Positions 1 through 9,037 are shown, counted from the stretch's first letter. The stretch is DNA of 12,238 bases from an uncultured Bacillota bacterium (GCA_947168865.1 CAMVNN010000021.1:1-12238), one strand, 5' to 3'. A program made the numbers and translations. Notes: a model not told the origin generated them from the letters alone.

Positions 1-19
1 CATTTTACTACAAAAGAAT

Positions 20-71
20 GAGAATAACATATTATTGTTACTCTCTTCAGGGGGTCCGCCCTTGGCACGAA
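20..71. other. Candidate transfer origin (oriT), MOBQ-like nick region
   Basis: An imperfect inverted repeat, GAGAATAACA at 20-29 and TGTTACTCTC at 36-45 (9 of 10 pairs, 6-nt loop), is followed 8 nt later by GTCCGCCCTTGGCACGAA at 54-71. This layout of a hairpin, a short spacer and a CGCCCTT core resembles the nick regions of MOBQ plasmids such as the pSK41/pGO1/pIP501 group, whose core I recall as GTGCGCCCTTACG. It also stands out as the only GC-rich stretch in the left 200 bases. No relaxase gene lies in the window, so the call rests on sequence resemblance and on the mobile-element context at the other edge. Confidence 0.4.
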
Positions 72-97
72 TTATCTCTTATACAAAAATTTAAATT

Positions 98-128
98 CCT
101 TATAAAATAAGGCTTTGCGAGTCTTATT
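98..128. repeat. Overlapping small hairpins
   Basis: CCTTAT (98-103) can pair with ATAAGG (107-112). Alternatively AATAAGGCT (106-114) pairs with AGTCTTATT (120-128) around a 5-nt loop with one G-T pair. The two structures share ATAAGG and exclude each other. No U-run follows on the plus strand, so it is not a clear terminator. Nearly the same arms occur in swapped order in the hairpin at 11053-11073. Confidence 0.4.
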
Positions 129-130
129 AA

Positions 131-160
131 TTTATCATAGTTTATCAAAGTTTATATAAT
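131..160. repeat. Short tandem repeat, three 10-bp units
   Basis: Three adjacent 10-bp units read TTTATCATAG, TTTATCAAAG and TTTATATAAT. The third is degenerate. They lie between the oriT-like segment and the defence operon terminator. A protein-binding role is possible but nothing in the window shows it, and chance is not excluded in DNA this AT-rich. Confidence 0.4.
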
Positions 161-188
161 AGGAAATGTAAAAGTAAATGTAAAAATG

Positions 189-216
189 AAAAAAAGCATT
201 TTTTTATGCTTTTTTT
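189..216 (-). terminator. Intrinsic terminator of the defence operon
   Basis: A perfect 11-bp stem, AAAAAAAGCAT (189-199) against ATGCTTTTTTT (206-216), encloses a 6-nt loop. It begins directly after the TAG stop of the last operon gene (218-220). Because one arm begins with seven A and the other ends with seven T, it has a U-run in either direction and may work for both strands. Confidence 0.8.
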
Positions 217-217
217 G

Positions 218-724
218 CTAATATCCTATGATTAATAATCCTTTAAATGGGATTACCATTCTACTATTTGAATAAAATGAGTCAAATAACCTTTTTACTT
301 GGCTATAATCATCACTTTTTAAATATATATTTCGAACGGCGATTATTAAGAAATCCGCATCATTAATCATACATGCCTCAAAAAAATCTTTTAGTACTTG
401 ATAATTGGTATATGCTCTACCTGCTTCGACTTCCAATACTATTTTTAAATTTGGTTCATATCCGTCAACATCAAATGATTTAGATATTTTACCATTTTCT
501 CCATATAATACGGGTATATTAATTTTATTTTTTTTGTCAGTTTCAACTTGATAGCCAATTTTTTGTAAATCTTTTGTTAATACATTTAACACTTCGTTAC
601 TAGTAAGTGTATGATTATCAGAATCATATAAATCATGATTTTTTTCAAATACTTCAATTGTTTTTATTATTTGATTATTTGGTTTTTGATCGTTTGGATA
701 ATACATCCATCTTATTTTACTCAT
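218..724 (-). CDS. Small putative nuclease, D...ExE motif, last gene of the defence operon
   Basis: This 168-residue protein looks like a widespread conserved hypothetical with no function I can name. Its core is FDVDGY (84-89) followed by IVLEVEAGRA (95-104), then a helix, KDFFEACMINDADFLIIAVRN (112-132), that alternates into a hydrophobic strand. An Asp (D85 or D87) followed by E98-x-E100 on a hydrophobic strand is the arrangement of PD-(D/E)XK-fold restriction enzymes that use ExE instead of ExK, as in BamHI. The C-terminus KGLLIIGY is another hydrophobic strand. The start has an AAAGGA site about 7 nt upstream. It follows the AIPR gene by 34 nt and precedes the terminator, so it is probably co-transcribed. 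The nuclease role is inference; it could be a specificity or accessory subunit. Confidence 0.85.
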   Translation of the reverse strand: MSKIRWMYYPNDQKPNNQIIKTIEVFEKNHDLYDSDNHTLTSNEVLNVLTKDLQKIGYQVETDKKNKINIPVLYGENGKISKSFDVDGYEPNLKIVLEVEAGRAYTNYQVLKDFFEACMINDADFLIIAVRNIYLKSDDYSQVKRLFDSFYSNSRMVIPFKGLLIIGY

Positions 725-758
725 TTTTTATTCCTTTCAATCAGTATCGAATATTTTT

Positions 759-2852
759 TTATTTTATCCCATGCTGTTCTAATTTGTCTTTTATCTCAAA
801 AATAATTTTAGTTTGTGCAGGTGACATACCCATTACTAATCCATTGCAATATTTAATTGCATAATCTATAAATTCTATATCTCTACCATTCAAAATATTT
901 TGTTCAATGCCTAGTTGTTTAACTCTATTCCAATAATCTATACCAAGTTGAAATATTTCAACTTCTTGCATAACAGAATTATTTAATTTTTCATCTTTTT
1001 TTGCACTGATAGCTTCTATTTTTTTATCTTCTTTTGATATTAGTGAATCTATAGTATCTTCAGATAATGTATAAGTCTTATCTTTTATGATAGTCCAGCA
1101 ATCTTTTCTTTTTGTATATTCACCAATATTATTAAATGTTCTATTAGGATCGTTAAATGCATCAAAACATAATTTTGAAATATTAATTATTTCATCTATG
1201 ATATAAGCAGGTACACTTTGTTTATCCCATATTGCTTTATAGTCCAATTCCATATTACCATTCTTTTTGACTTCATAAATTAATTTTGAAAATGAATATG
1301 TTACTAATTGAGCCCTATATGCTTTATTTTCTATATACCAATCCTGTTCAGAAATAACTTTCTCTATTGTTTTAAATAGGATTGCCTTAGAAATTAAATC
1401 TTTGTAGAACAATTCATTAAATGAAAGTTTATCTTTATTCCACTGTGCTTCCAAATCGGTTTGAAAATCAATCAAATTCAATTGTGCACCCTTTGAAACG
1501 GCATATGGCTTCATAGCAGCTGAATTTAAATATTTAGCTAAATCAGTTTTAGTAAATTTTTGATTATTTGGATTTAGCTTAGTATATTTTTCACGTTCTG
1601 CTTTAGTCATACTCATTTTTGGCTGATCATATTGTCCACGAGCTCTTTCAAAGAACCATAGTGTCTGGTATGGTTGATTATTAACAGGTGGTGCAAATGT
1701 TTTTCTAGAAAATTCTTCCATTTTTATATAGAATGGATGATTAGAGTTAAGATCTGCTGCAGTTACTTTATTTTGGCTATTAGCATATTTTGAAATATTA
1801 TGAACAAATTCAGGATCATCCTCTTTAACAATAGTTAATTTCATTTGAACATAAATATTATCTAGCGGAGCTTTATCTCTAATATCAGCAGATGCTAAAG
1901 ATGCTGTTGTTTGCCCACCATTAATTATTTGAAAATCATTAAATTCAGTTATATACAATCCTTCATTAGGAATGACTTTAGTCTTAATATCTTTTGCGAC
2001 TGTTGAAATTCCGTTATTATATGTAAAAAATTTATTTCTCTCATTTAATATTGTCCCACGAATGCCTTTGTTAACAGCTCCCTTAGCATTTAAAAATGAT
2101 CTAACGTTTGACTCCAATAATCTAGGGCCATACTTTTCATATATATCACATAAAAACTTACCTGGCACGATTGCTAAGTAGGCTTCATAATCGCTGGTAC
2201 CAATATCAGCTTTTATACATTGAATACCATTTAATCCAAAATCAGCAGTATTTATAACAACTGGCTCTTTTTTAAAATCTTTTAATCTGGAATTATATAT
2301 CATTTGAATATCAATAACGTCTAATTCAACTTTAAATTTTCTATTATTATAAATAAAGTCAGGAAAATCGATTGTTTTAACTCTCGTACTTAATTTATTA
2401 GTAGATATAATAACTAGGTGAATTTTATTTATAGAATCTAAATTATTTAAAATACTATACGCTAGTTGAACCGCTTCGTTACTATCTTCCGCATTTGTAA
2501 AATAGCCTTTTAGCACGTTTTCAAAATAATTAATCATCAATTGTGACTTTGAATTAATGAATTCATTAGTTATTGTTGTTACGTCTCCAGGATTATAATC
2601 TGCGATTAATAAATCAATAACATTTGCTGGAAGATCTAAAAAGCCACCATCAATTTGCATATTTTTGAAAGCCTTAGTTCCTTTATTAAATGAATAAAAG
2701 CATCTGTCCAAGCCATTAATTATGGAAAAGTCTTCTATAAGCGTTTCAGACATTTCATCTATGAAAGCATCTGGTTGATGCTCACTATTTTCAATAGCTG
2801 TTAAATTAATTTCATTTATATAATCCTCTCTAAATTCTTCTAAACTTATCAT
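759..2852 (-). CDS. AIPR-family (abortive infection phage resistance) protein
   Basis: This 697-residue protein carries the hallmarks of the AIPR family: LLESNVRSFL (245-254), FFTYNNGIS (275-283), FQIINGGQTT (307-316), a segment ISKYANSQNKVTAADL (353-368) and WFFERARGQY (399-408). The N-terminal third (around IDGGFLDLPANVIDLLIADY, 67-86) is the usual AIPR lead-in and shows no evident E-x-K nuclease site. A charged, probably helical stretch rich in Lys, Asp and Glu lies near 620-650. AIPR proteins are linked to phage resistance and occur in restriction-type islands, but their biochemical activity is not settled. The ATG overlaps the stop of the upstream DUF4420 gene as ATGA and is preceded by GGTGGAGG 4 nt away, so translation is probably coupled. 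Confidence 0.92.
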   Translation of the reverse strand: MISLEEFREDYINEINLTAIENSEHQPDAFIDEMSETLIEDFSIINGLDRCFYSFNKGTKAFKNMQIDGGFLDLPANVIDLLIADYNPGDVTTITNEFINSKSQLMINYFENVLKGYFTNAEDSNEAVQLAYSILNNLDSINKIHLVIISTNKLSTRVKTIDFPDFIYNNRKFKVELDVIDIQMIYNSRLKDFKKEPVVINTADFGLNGIQCIKADIGTSDYEAYLAIVPGKFLCDIYEKYGPRLLESNVRSFLNAKGAVNKGIRGTILNERNKFFTYNNGISTVAKDIKTKVIPNEGLYITEFNDFQIINGGQTTASLASADIRDKAPLDNIYVQMKLTIVKEDDPEFVHNISKYANSQNKVTAADLNSNHPFYIKMEEFSRKTFAPPVNNQPYQTLWFFERARGQYDQPKMSMTKAEREKYTKLNPNNQKFTKTDLAKYLNSAAMKPYAVSKGAQLNLIDFQTDLEAQWNKDKLSFNELFYKDLISKAILFKTIEKVISEQDWYIENKAYRAQLVTYSFSKLIYEVKKNGNMELDYKAIWDKQSVPAYIIDEIINISKLCFDAFNDPNRTFNNIGEYTKRKDCWTIIKDKTYTLSEDTIDSLISKEDKKIEAISAKKDEKLNNSVMQEVEIFQLGIDYWNRVKQLGIEQNILNGRDIEFIDYAIKYCNGLVMGMSPAQTKIIFEIKDKLEQHGIK

Positions 2853-3787
2853 AATTCCTCCACCTTAAATCTATCAATTTGTGAAAGATTAATAGTATAA
2901 GTAACATTTTCTATTTCAGTGAATGTTATATTTTTTCTTGTAAGCTTAGGGAATTTATCTGACACACTATATAACAATATATTTTTTGTGTCATAGCGGC
3001 GTGAGCCAAAATTATTTTCAGGTCCAACACCTAATTCAATTAATTTATTAAGAAAATCATCTTGAATTTGAATACTCGTAATTTCACCCATGATAGCTTG
3101 AATTAATTCAAAAATAGATGACAATTCCCCTCTATATTCCATAGACATTTTTTCAACTCTAACTACAGTTAGAAAACCATCAACATCTGAATCTAATTGA
3201 TTAATTGATCTTATTTCAATTGTATTAGCATTAACACTTGATGTTTTAATTTCGTACCAAGTTTCGTCAATTGAAAAGTCTTTATTAAATTTATGTGGCC
3301 CTGCCCATGATAAAATAGATTTCTCTACACCATATTTGGGAATCATATACTTGTACAAAAAATACAATTCTCCATATATTCCCTGCTCTTTTTCCTCTGA
3401 TAATTCTTTAGTAGAAATATTTTGAAACATCTTTTTCCAGTTATAAAATCTTTGTTTTAAATATTCTAATTCTTCTTTTTCATCATTTAATCCACTCAAT
3501 GAATTAACCATATCTGTACAAAAAGTATAGAATAAATTGGAATAGTTATTATTTTCTAGATCAAAACTTAACCAATTTGAATTTTCATTATCTTTATAAT
3601 AACTAACACTTATCATTTTTGTAGATTCTATTTGACTAGGAACAATTGTTGATAAAAATGCTAATCTTTTTTTACCTTCTTTCGATAAACCATAAAAAAT
3701 CTTTACTTTATTATTACTTTCAACCTTTTTTAATATATCGCTAATTGCGTTTAGTTCTTTAAATTTATCTTCAAAATTAATCTTCAT
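2849..3787 (-). CDS. PD-(D/E)XK nuclease, DUF4420-type
   Basis: This protein of about 312 residues matches the DUF4420 group of restriction-endonuclease-fold proteins. With the start used here, the core is GIYGELYFL (E140 in a helix), then KDFSID (D170) and WYEIKTSS (E179-x-K181), which gives a complete D-ExK active site. It is the best candidate for the DNA-cutting subunit of the operon. The start is uncertain. ATG at 3787 gives MKINFEDKF with an AGGAGG site 12 nt upstream. ATG at 3796 is in frame but has that site only 3 nt away. ATG at 3808 lies inside the site itself. With 3787 it overlaps the helicase gene by 11 bp. The downstream AIPR gene overlaps its TGA stop. DUF4420 genes next to Z1 ATPases are a known pairing, so the two products probably act together. 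Confidence 0.9.
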   Translation of the reverse strand: MKINFEDKFKELNAISDILKKVESNNKVKIFYGLSKEGKKRLAFLSTIVPSQIESTKMISVSYYKDNENSNWLSFDLENNNYSNLFYTFCTDMVNSLSGLNDEKEELEYLKQRFYNWKKMFQNISTKELSEEKEQGIYGELYFLYKYMIPKYGVEKSILSWAGPHKFNKDFSIDETWYEIKTSSVNANTIEIRSINQLDSDVDGFLTVVRVEKMSMEYRGELSSIFELIQAIMGEITSIQIQDDFLNKLIELGVGPENNFGSRRYDTKNILLYSVSDKFPKLTRKNITFTEIENVTYTINLSQIDRFKVEEL

Positions 3788-6557
3788 TAGGATCATATTC
3801 CTCCTCATATTCAAAATCAAGAGATAATTGCTCAATCTTAACTTTATTTAGTCTGTAGCTAACTCTTTCGTTTGTTTTAATGCCAGGAAAACCTAAGGCA
3901 ATTCCGAACAATGGAGTTCCATTATTAAAATTACTAATTGCTCTCATTTCAGAATCATTGATTGATGAATTCTTTTTCTTTTTTAACCTAATTGGGTATA
4001 TTACCAATAATGGGCGCCTTTGAATATTTAAATAGTCTTCTGCAATAAGATTTTTTCTTTCATGATAAATCATGTTCATATTTGCTTGTGATAATTGTTC
4101 ATCATTCAAACCACTATTAAAAATACCAGGTTCATACAATCTGTTTTTATTTCCAGAAATACGTATTATGTTATCTGAATAATTCATATCAAACGAACGA
4201 GTTACAACTGGTATATTATAGTCTTCGAAGTTCCAATAATCATTATCATTCTTAGAACCAGTTGCTATAACTAAATCCCATTCTGGCATGAAGACAGAAT
4301 TCTTGATATATTCTGATAAACTCTCTGTATCAAAACTCTTATTTAGAAATGGTAGTTTAAATTTGTTAATAAAATCAGAAATAATGCCTTTCGGTATTCT
4401 TTGAACCATTAATCTACCATTAACATACTCTAAATTTAATTCTTTATCTTTTAAACTTTTAAATAATAAATCGATTGTATTTTTGTTTTCTTCATTTTTT
4501 GCTTTATCATTAAATAGCTTTGATGTATCAGTAGCAATTCCACTATAATTGAGTGTTATTATTTTTTCCTCGGTATTTCTCATTTTGTTTTTAGCAGTAA
4601 TCCCCATCTTTTCAAATTTTTCAAGCTCTTCTCCACTCGAAATAAACATTTGCATATTTAATCTAGCTGGCGATTGTTTTACCATTAATCCAAAATCCTC
4701 TGGTGTTTTATTTTCTACATCCATTTGTTTAAATTGCTCTTTTAAATTTGATACGGCATCTATTACATCCTCGAAATTATCAATATTTTCTTGAGTCATA
4801 TATATTCTGCATAAATCTTCATATCCTGGCCTGTACCCAAACCATCTACACATCTGTAATACTGTGTCATAAGCATTGGCTTTTCTATTGAAGTAGCTTA
4901 TCATTAATCCCTCTAAAGTAAGACCTCTCGATAGAATAAATCCTCCAATCGCAATTACTCTAGCTCCTTCTTTTTCATAATTATCATAATTAAATCTATT
5001 TTTCTTATTGTTATTATTTACTACTGTAACTATAAATTGTTGAATCTCGTTATTTAAACCTTCTTGAATTTGGTCCCATGTAAATTCTTCTCTTATTTCA
5101 GAGAAAAATTCATCATTATATTCTTCATATAAATCATTCATATAAGGATCTCTAATAAAATTATTAAAATCTGATTTATAAGTTTGCGATATGGTATTTT
5201 TCATCAAATCAATATAATCATTGATTTTATCATATATTTTATATTGGATTGCATTAAAACGAGAAATATTAATCATCATGGTTCTATGTTTAAATTCTTT
5301 CCCTCTTAATGTTCTAATGACATTTACAATTATGAAATCATTTATTGCTTTCTTTAAACTATCAGGTAGAACACTAAATATTTCGTCATCTTTTTTATGT
5401 GTTAATAGTAGAAAGTTTTTTTCATGCGGATCTAGTATTTCTATATGCTTATATTTAGGCTCATCAATACTTCCAAGATTATTAAAAACCTTATTTGCTC
5501 CAAAATATGATGAAGGTTCTTTTAATTGAACGATAAAATCTGATGGAAATAAATCCTTATTAAAATCATCATCATATGGATTTATAAATATATTTGCAAA
5601 AGGTGTTGCTGTAAATCCAACATATGAAGCGATAGTAAAATTATTAAATAAATCTCGAATTAACTTATTAATAATTGATGGATCATCACTATTTTTGGTA
5701 TTAACAGAAGCATTATCAGCTTCATCGTCAATAATTAAAATATTTTCTGAAGTGATTCCATGAATTCCTGGTTTTAAATAATCTTTAACCTGTGTTAACA
5801 CACTTTTATTTTTCTTAATAACCAATATTAGTGGTTTATTAAAATCGCTAGAATTGGTATTCTGATTTTCTCTAACCACTTTACCAAAATCTGAATTAAC
5901 ATTAGTTAAAGGAATGGCATAATACTTGTTTTCTTCTTTTCCTACGCCTACAAAATTTATTATTGAACTACTTATGGTATCACTCTTGGCGCCAATAAAT
6001 CCTGAATCAATACGTTTCTGTGTCTGTTCTCTCAAAGAATCTGTCATACCAGCTAGTAGTACTATAACTTTATATCCATAATCAGCAGCCAAATTTATTA
6101 AAGCAGTGTAATTTGCAGTTTTTCCAGATTGAATATCTCCCATTACCAAGCCTTTTTTCTTAGAGTTCTTATGGTCATTTAAATTATTGGGATCAGCACA
6201 TCTAGCTAGTATATCGTTTGTTGCCTTAGTCATTTTTTCTATTGAGTCTTCCGGAAAATCCATGTCCCTTAAATAGTCCATATACCTATCAAAGCAATTT
6301 GTAGAAACATTGGATAATTTCATCCAATTATTGAAATCTTTATCTTTAACAAGAAATTCTGCATCAGGATTTACAATTCCAATATTAGTTATATATTCAT
6401 CATATATGGTATTTTTGATATCTTCTATATTTGATTCTTTGAAAATACTCATTTCTAATATTGTATCAATAGCCTCCCTTATTTTTTCTATAGACTTATT
6501 CTCTCCTCTTAAAAATTCTTTTAACATTCTATATGCTTTTGTTTCTAAATCAGACAT
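3777..6557 (-). CDS. Z1-domain superfamily II helicase/ATPase
   Basis: This protein of about 926 residues is a Z1-type ATPase related to superfamily II helicases. Motifs in order are Walker A GDIQSGKT (140-147), a DDEAD Walker B box (277-281), GFTATPFAN (314-322), SRGLTLEGL (543-551) and QMCRWFGYRPGY (568-579), which carries the motif VI arginines. The region after about residue 600 holds the C-terminal part of the Z1 family. It should use ATP to move on or remodel DNA and deliver it to the nuclease subunit. The ATG at 6557 is chosen because GAGAGGA lies 9 nt upstream; an in-frame TTG at 6575 would add six residues. It overlaps the MORC-like gene by 8 bp. All catalytic motifs look intact. The family call is firm, and the helicase activity is inferred. 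Confidence 0.93.
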   Translation of the reverse strand: MSDLETKAYRMLKEFLRGENKSIEKIREAIDTILEMSIFKESNIEDIKNTIYDEYITNIGIVNPDAEFLVKDKDFNNWMKLSNVSTNCFDRYMDYLRDMDFPEDSIEKMTKATNDILARCADPNNLNDHKNSKKKGLVMGDIQSGKTANYTALINLAADYGYKVIVLLAGMTDSLREQTQKRIDSGFIGAKSDTISSSIINFVGVGKEENKYYAIPLTNVNSDFGKVVRENQNTNSSDFNKPLILVIKKNKSVLTQVKDYLKPGIHGITSENILIIDDEADNASVNTKNSDDPSIINKLIRDLFNNFTIASYVGFTATPFANIFINPYDDDFNKDLFPSDFIVQLKEPSSYFGANKVFNNLGSIDEPKYKHIEILDPHEKNFLLLTHKKDDEIFSVLPDSLKKAINDFIIVNVIRTLRGKEFKHRTMMINISRFNAIQYKIYDKINDYIDLMKNTISQTYKSDFNNFIRDPYMNDLYEEYNDEFFSEIREEFTWDQIQEGLNNEIQQFIVTVVNNNNKKNRFNYDNYEKEGARVIAIGGFILSRGLTLEGLMISYFNRKANAYDTVLQMCRWFGYRPGYEDLCRIYMTQENIDNFEDVIDAVSNLKEQFKQMDVENKTPEDFGLMVKQSPARLNMQMFISSGEELEKFEKMGITAKNKMRNTEEKIITLNYSGIATDTSKLFNDKAKNEENKNTIDLLFKSLKDKELNLEYVNGRLMVQRIPKGIISDFINKFKLPFLNKSFDTESLSEYIKNSVFMPEWDLVIATGSKNDNDYWNFEDYNIPVVTRSFDMNYSDNIIRISGNKNRLYEPGIFNSGLNDEQLSQANMNMIYHERKNLIAEDYLNIQRRPLLVIYPIRLKKKKNSSINDSEMRAISNFNNGTPLFGIALGFPGIKTNERVSYRLNKVKIEQLSLDFEYEEEYDPNED

Positions 6558-8004
6558 AAACACCAATCCTCTCAATTATTAAATCTCTTTTATCAGAAAT
6601 ACTCTTATATACATCTGTTTTAAGTAATTCATCCAATATTGCTTCTTTTTTGGAGCTCGGTACGCATTCCAAATCTTTGCATACTCTCTCAATTAATTCT
6701 TCTGGTGTATTACTATCACTATCATTTACAATTTTCAAATCATCTAGAGTGTCATTTTGTATTGAATACTTTGGTAATCCAGTCTCAATTTGAAATATAA
6801 ACGAATCCAATAATCTTTTATCTGTTTCTGAAAGGTTTTCTGATAACAATTTGTATAATGGATTTTCTTTATTCAATTCATATTTAACAAAACCATCTCT
6901 TAAATTTATTCTATTCCACACCTTGTCTTCAAATTGCTGCTCTTTTACTCCTTTGAATCTTGTTGTTCTTTTACTTCTGTGTATTGAGTCCTCAAGAGAA
7001 GCTTTTATCTGATCTTTTATTTTGTCCGGAATTTTTGCAGTTGATTTTTTTACATCTAAGCTCCATTCTTTATCCAGTGTAGAAGGTATCTCTATTTTAA
7101 CACGAGCCAATTTGCTTAACTCACTTCTAACATTCATATGGAGCCAACTTCCCCAAATTATAAGTCTTTTATTTCTATAAATATAAAAGCCCTGCTCATC
7201 ATATATATTTGTATTCCCTAATAATTTTTTTTCTTCTTGTGTTAAGGTGTTGGCAAAAGGTAGCGTATAAGGTGTAATTGTAATAATTGAACCATTCATT
7301 ATTATAGGATCTGTCCTACCGGTTTGCTGTCTAGGAGCTGAATTAATTAAAAATGGATCCCTTTTTTCAATCCTATCATTATTAAAAAAAATGCTAACTG
7401 AATCATAATAATAATGAAATACTAATTCAACATGTTTCTTTGCATCAGCAACTGCATTTCTAAAAGAGGTTACAAAATTAGTGGCTAATGCATCTAATTT
7501 ATCAAAATTCTGCCAAATAACTAATGTTCCAGTCTCATATTTATTTAATTGTTCAAAACATGGCATTCTTTTTACTTCATTTTCATCTAGTACTTCAAGC
7601 ACCCAATCATTTTGGGCTTCAATTATTTCTAAATCATAACACATACCATTTATACTATCTTTTTCCTTACTAATAACCGTCATTTTTCGACATTGTGATA
7701 AAGATGCTGACTTTAATCCAAGACCAAATCTTCCTAAATCTAATTCATTATCTATCTTGTTGGTTCTGTCTGAGCCAAATGTCATTGCGTTTTTTAATTC
7801 ATCATAATTCATTCCTAGCCCATTGTCCAAGATTACGAAATATGGTTCATCTAACGGATCAGCATATACATTTATTTCAGAGGCCTTTGCTGTAATACTA
7901 TTATCTATAATATCTGCAACAGAAGACGCAAAACTATATCCAATTGATCTTATTCCACTAATTAATGATTTAGCTGGTGGAATTTGTGTAATATACTTTC
8001 CCAT
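6550..8004 (-). CDS. MORC/MutL-like GHKL ATPase
   Basis: This 484-residue protein has a complete GHKL ATP-binding fold: IIDNSITAKA (N box, D34-N35), DNGLGM (60-65) and GRFGLGLKSAS (91-101). ETGTLVIW (157-164) follows where the last GHKL motif is expected. A second domain of the S5/transducer type is marked by GFYIYRNKRLIIWGSW (272-287) and LDKEWSLDVKKSTAKIP (310-326). This pattern is that of prokaryotic MORC-type ATPases, which are proposed to clamp DNA on ATP-driven dimerisation. In this operon it probably acts as a switch or loading factor with the Z1 helicase. The ATG lies 3 nt after the upstream stop, and its AAGGAG site sits inside the end of that gene, which suggests translational coupling. 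It should not be confused with a histidine kinase: no phospho-acceptor domain is seen. Confidence 0.93.
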   Translation of the reverse strand: MGKYITQIPPAKSLISGIRSIGYSFASSVADIIDNSITAKASEINVYADPLDEPYFVILDNGLGMNYDELKNAMTFGSDRTNKIDNELDLGRFGLGLKSASLSQCRKMTVISKEKDSINGMCYDLEIIEAQNDWVLEVLDENEVKRMPCFEQLNKYETGTLVIWQNFDKLDALATNFVTSFRNAVADAKKHVELVFHYYYDSVSIFFNNDRIEKRDPFLINSAPRQQTGRTDPIIMNGSIITITPYTLPFANTLTQEEKKLLGNTNIYDEQGFYIYRNKRLIIWGSWLHMNVRSELSKLARVKIEIPSTLDKEWSLDVKKSTAKIPDKIKDQIKASLEDSIHRSKRTTRFKGVKEQQFEDKVWNRINLRDGFVKYELNKENPLYKLLSENLSETDKRLLDSFIFQIETGLPKYSIQNDTLDDLKIVNDSDSNTPEELIERVCKDLECVPSSKKEAILDELLKTDVYKSISDKRDLIIERIGVYV

Positions 8005-8007
8005 AGA

Positions 8008-9036
8008 TTACTCCTTTCTAAGCATTACTGAATTTATACTTTTTGAAAATGTCAGTATTTGCTCTACATTATACTTTGATATTTTGGGCTCATTCAAAAT
8101 GTTTGTCATTACTAATATTTCTACATTATTTTTAAAATCATTAATGAATTTAAGTTTTTTTGACGATATATTAAAGTATTCATTATTAGATGTAGTATAA
8201 AATACTAAATAATATTTGGTATTATATCCTTCTCTGCATTCAAAATCGTATAACGAATAAGGATATAGTAACGATATATTAGTTACATCATTTTTATATT
8301 TTTTTCTAGCATATAGTTCTGCTTCGGCCATTGCTTTATCTTTTGCTATCTCCATGTATTCTAAATAATTATCGGGGCCAATTTCTTGTCCAAATTTTTG
8401 TCTTAATGAGATAATTTCCATATCATAAGATTCAGCAAATTCGTTAAAAATACTATTAAATTTATTTCCTGTTCCTTTATTATTGATAAAAACTTTTGAG
8501 TATGGTATTTTGTTTTCCCCAATAATTGTTATATTAAAATTCAATATATCATTATCAAAGTTATATTCAAAACTATTTACTATAAAAGCGTAATTAAATA
8601 CTTTCTTTGAAATAAGATTAATAATATATTTATTGTCTATATCAATGTCACTATCTTCATATTTTAATCCTAATGGATAATGAAGTTTGATTCTTCCATA
8701 TTGTGCTTTGGAAGAATCTACTTCTTCCTTAATGTACATGCAATATAAAATTTTTCCAGTTTCAATTAATTCACCATTTACTGCAATCTTATCAAACAAA
8801 AACACATTATTAATTTTTATTTTAGATTTAGAGTTTTTTATTAATTCATCAACCAATAATGGTTTTGCATTAAAATCTATTTGTTTTGGAACTTTGAATA
8901 TTTGAGCTAATTTTTCATTTGTAGAATTTCCTTGCTTAATTGGAGTTGATACAGTTGCAGTATGCCCATATTCATTATCATTAAATATATTCAAAAATAA
9001 AGATTTTTTATCAATTGGCAGAACTACTTTATCCAT
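8008..9036 (-). CDS. Conserved defence-operon protein, possible DUF3883-like C-terminus
   Basis: The function is unknown. From the ATG at 9036 the product is 342 residues. That start is preferred over the in-frame ATG at 9051 because GAGGAG lies 7 nt upstream of it, inside the longer version. The N-terminal half is beta-rich and unrecognised. The C-terminal part (about 180-311) has the conserved-looking blocks KVFINNKGTGNKFNSIF, YPYSLYDFE and YYLVFYTT...YFNISSKKLKFINDF, then a strand VEILVMTNI. This resembles the end of DUF3883-type nuclease-fold domains, but where those show E-V-K-T/S this protein has V-F-Y-T-T, so a catalytic lysine is not evident. It may be a DNA- or partner-binding domain. 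It sits between the methylase and the ATPase with gaps of 1 and 3 nt, so it is likely a core subunit. Confidence 0.88.
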   Translation of the reverse strand: MDKVVLPIDKKSLFLNIFNDNEYGHTATVSTPIKQGNSTNEKLAQIFKVPKQIDFNAKPLLVDELIKNSKSKIKINNVFLFDKIAVNGELIETGKILYCMYIKEEVDSSKAQYGRIKLHYPLGLKYEDSDIDIDNKYIINLISKKVFNYAFIVNSFEYNFDNDILNFNITIIGENKIPYSKVFINNKGTGNKFNSIFNEFAESYDMEIISLRQKFGQEIGPDNYLEYMEIAKDKAMAEAELYARKKYKNDVTNISLLYPYSLYDFECREGYNTKYYLVFYTTSNNEYFNISSKKLKFINDFKNNVEILVMTNILNEPKISKYNVEQILTFSKSINSVMLRKE

Positions 9037-9037
9037 C

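Noticed and set aside
2..110. Open frames running in from the left edge (2-94 and 3-110) as the end of an upstream gene
   Set aside because: Both are only about 30-35 codons, overlap in two frames, show no recognisable motif, and the same bases form a hairpin and oriT-like core.
101..112. 12-bp direct repeat TATAAAATAAGG at 101-112 and 10316-10327, either side of the operon, as a possible insertion target duplication or att site
   Set aside because: The repeat is almost pure A/T in very AT-rich DNA, no recombinase or transposon end is visible beside it, and chance is sufficient.
6310..6582. Plus-strand open frame opposite the Z1 gene, and other plus-strand frames between 600 and 9923
   Set aside because: They lie wholly opposite genes with clear domain motifs, lack good ribosome sites and encode hydrophobic, low-information sequence. 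They are antisense shadows.
6550..8004. Two-component sensor histidine kinase
   Set aside because: The GHKL motifs are followed by an S5-like domain with NKRLI and LDVKKS blocks; there is no dimerisation/phospho-acceptor region, membrane segment or response regulator.
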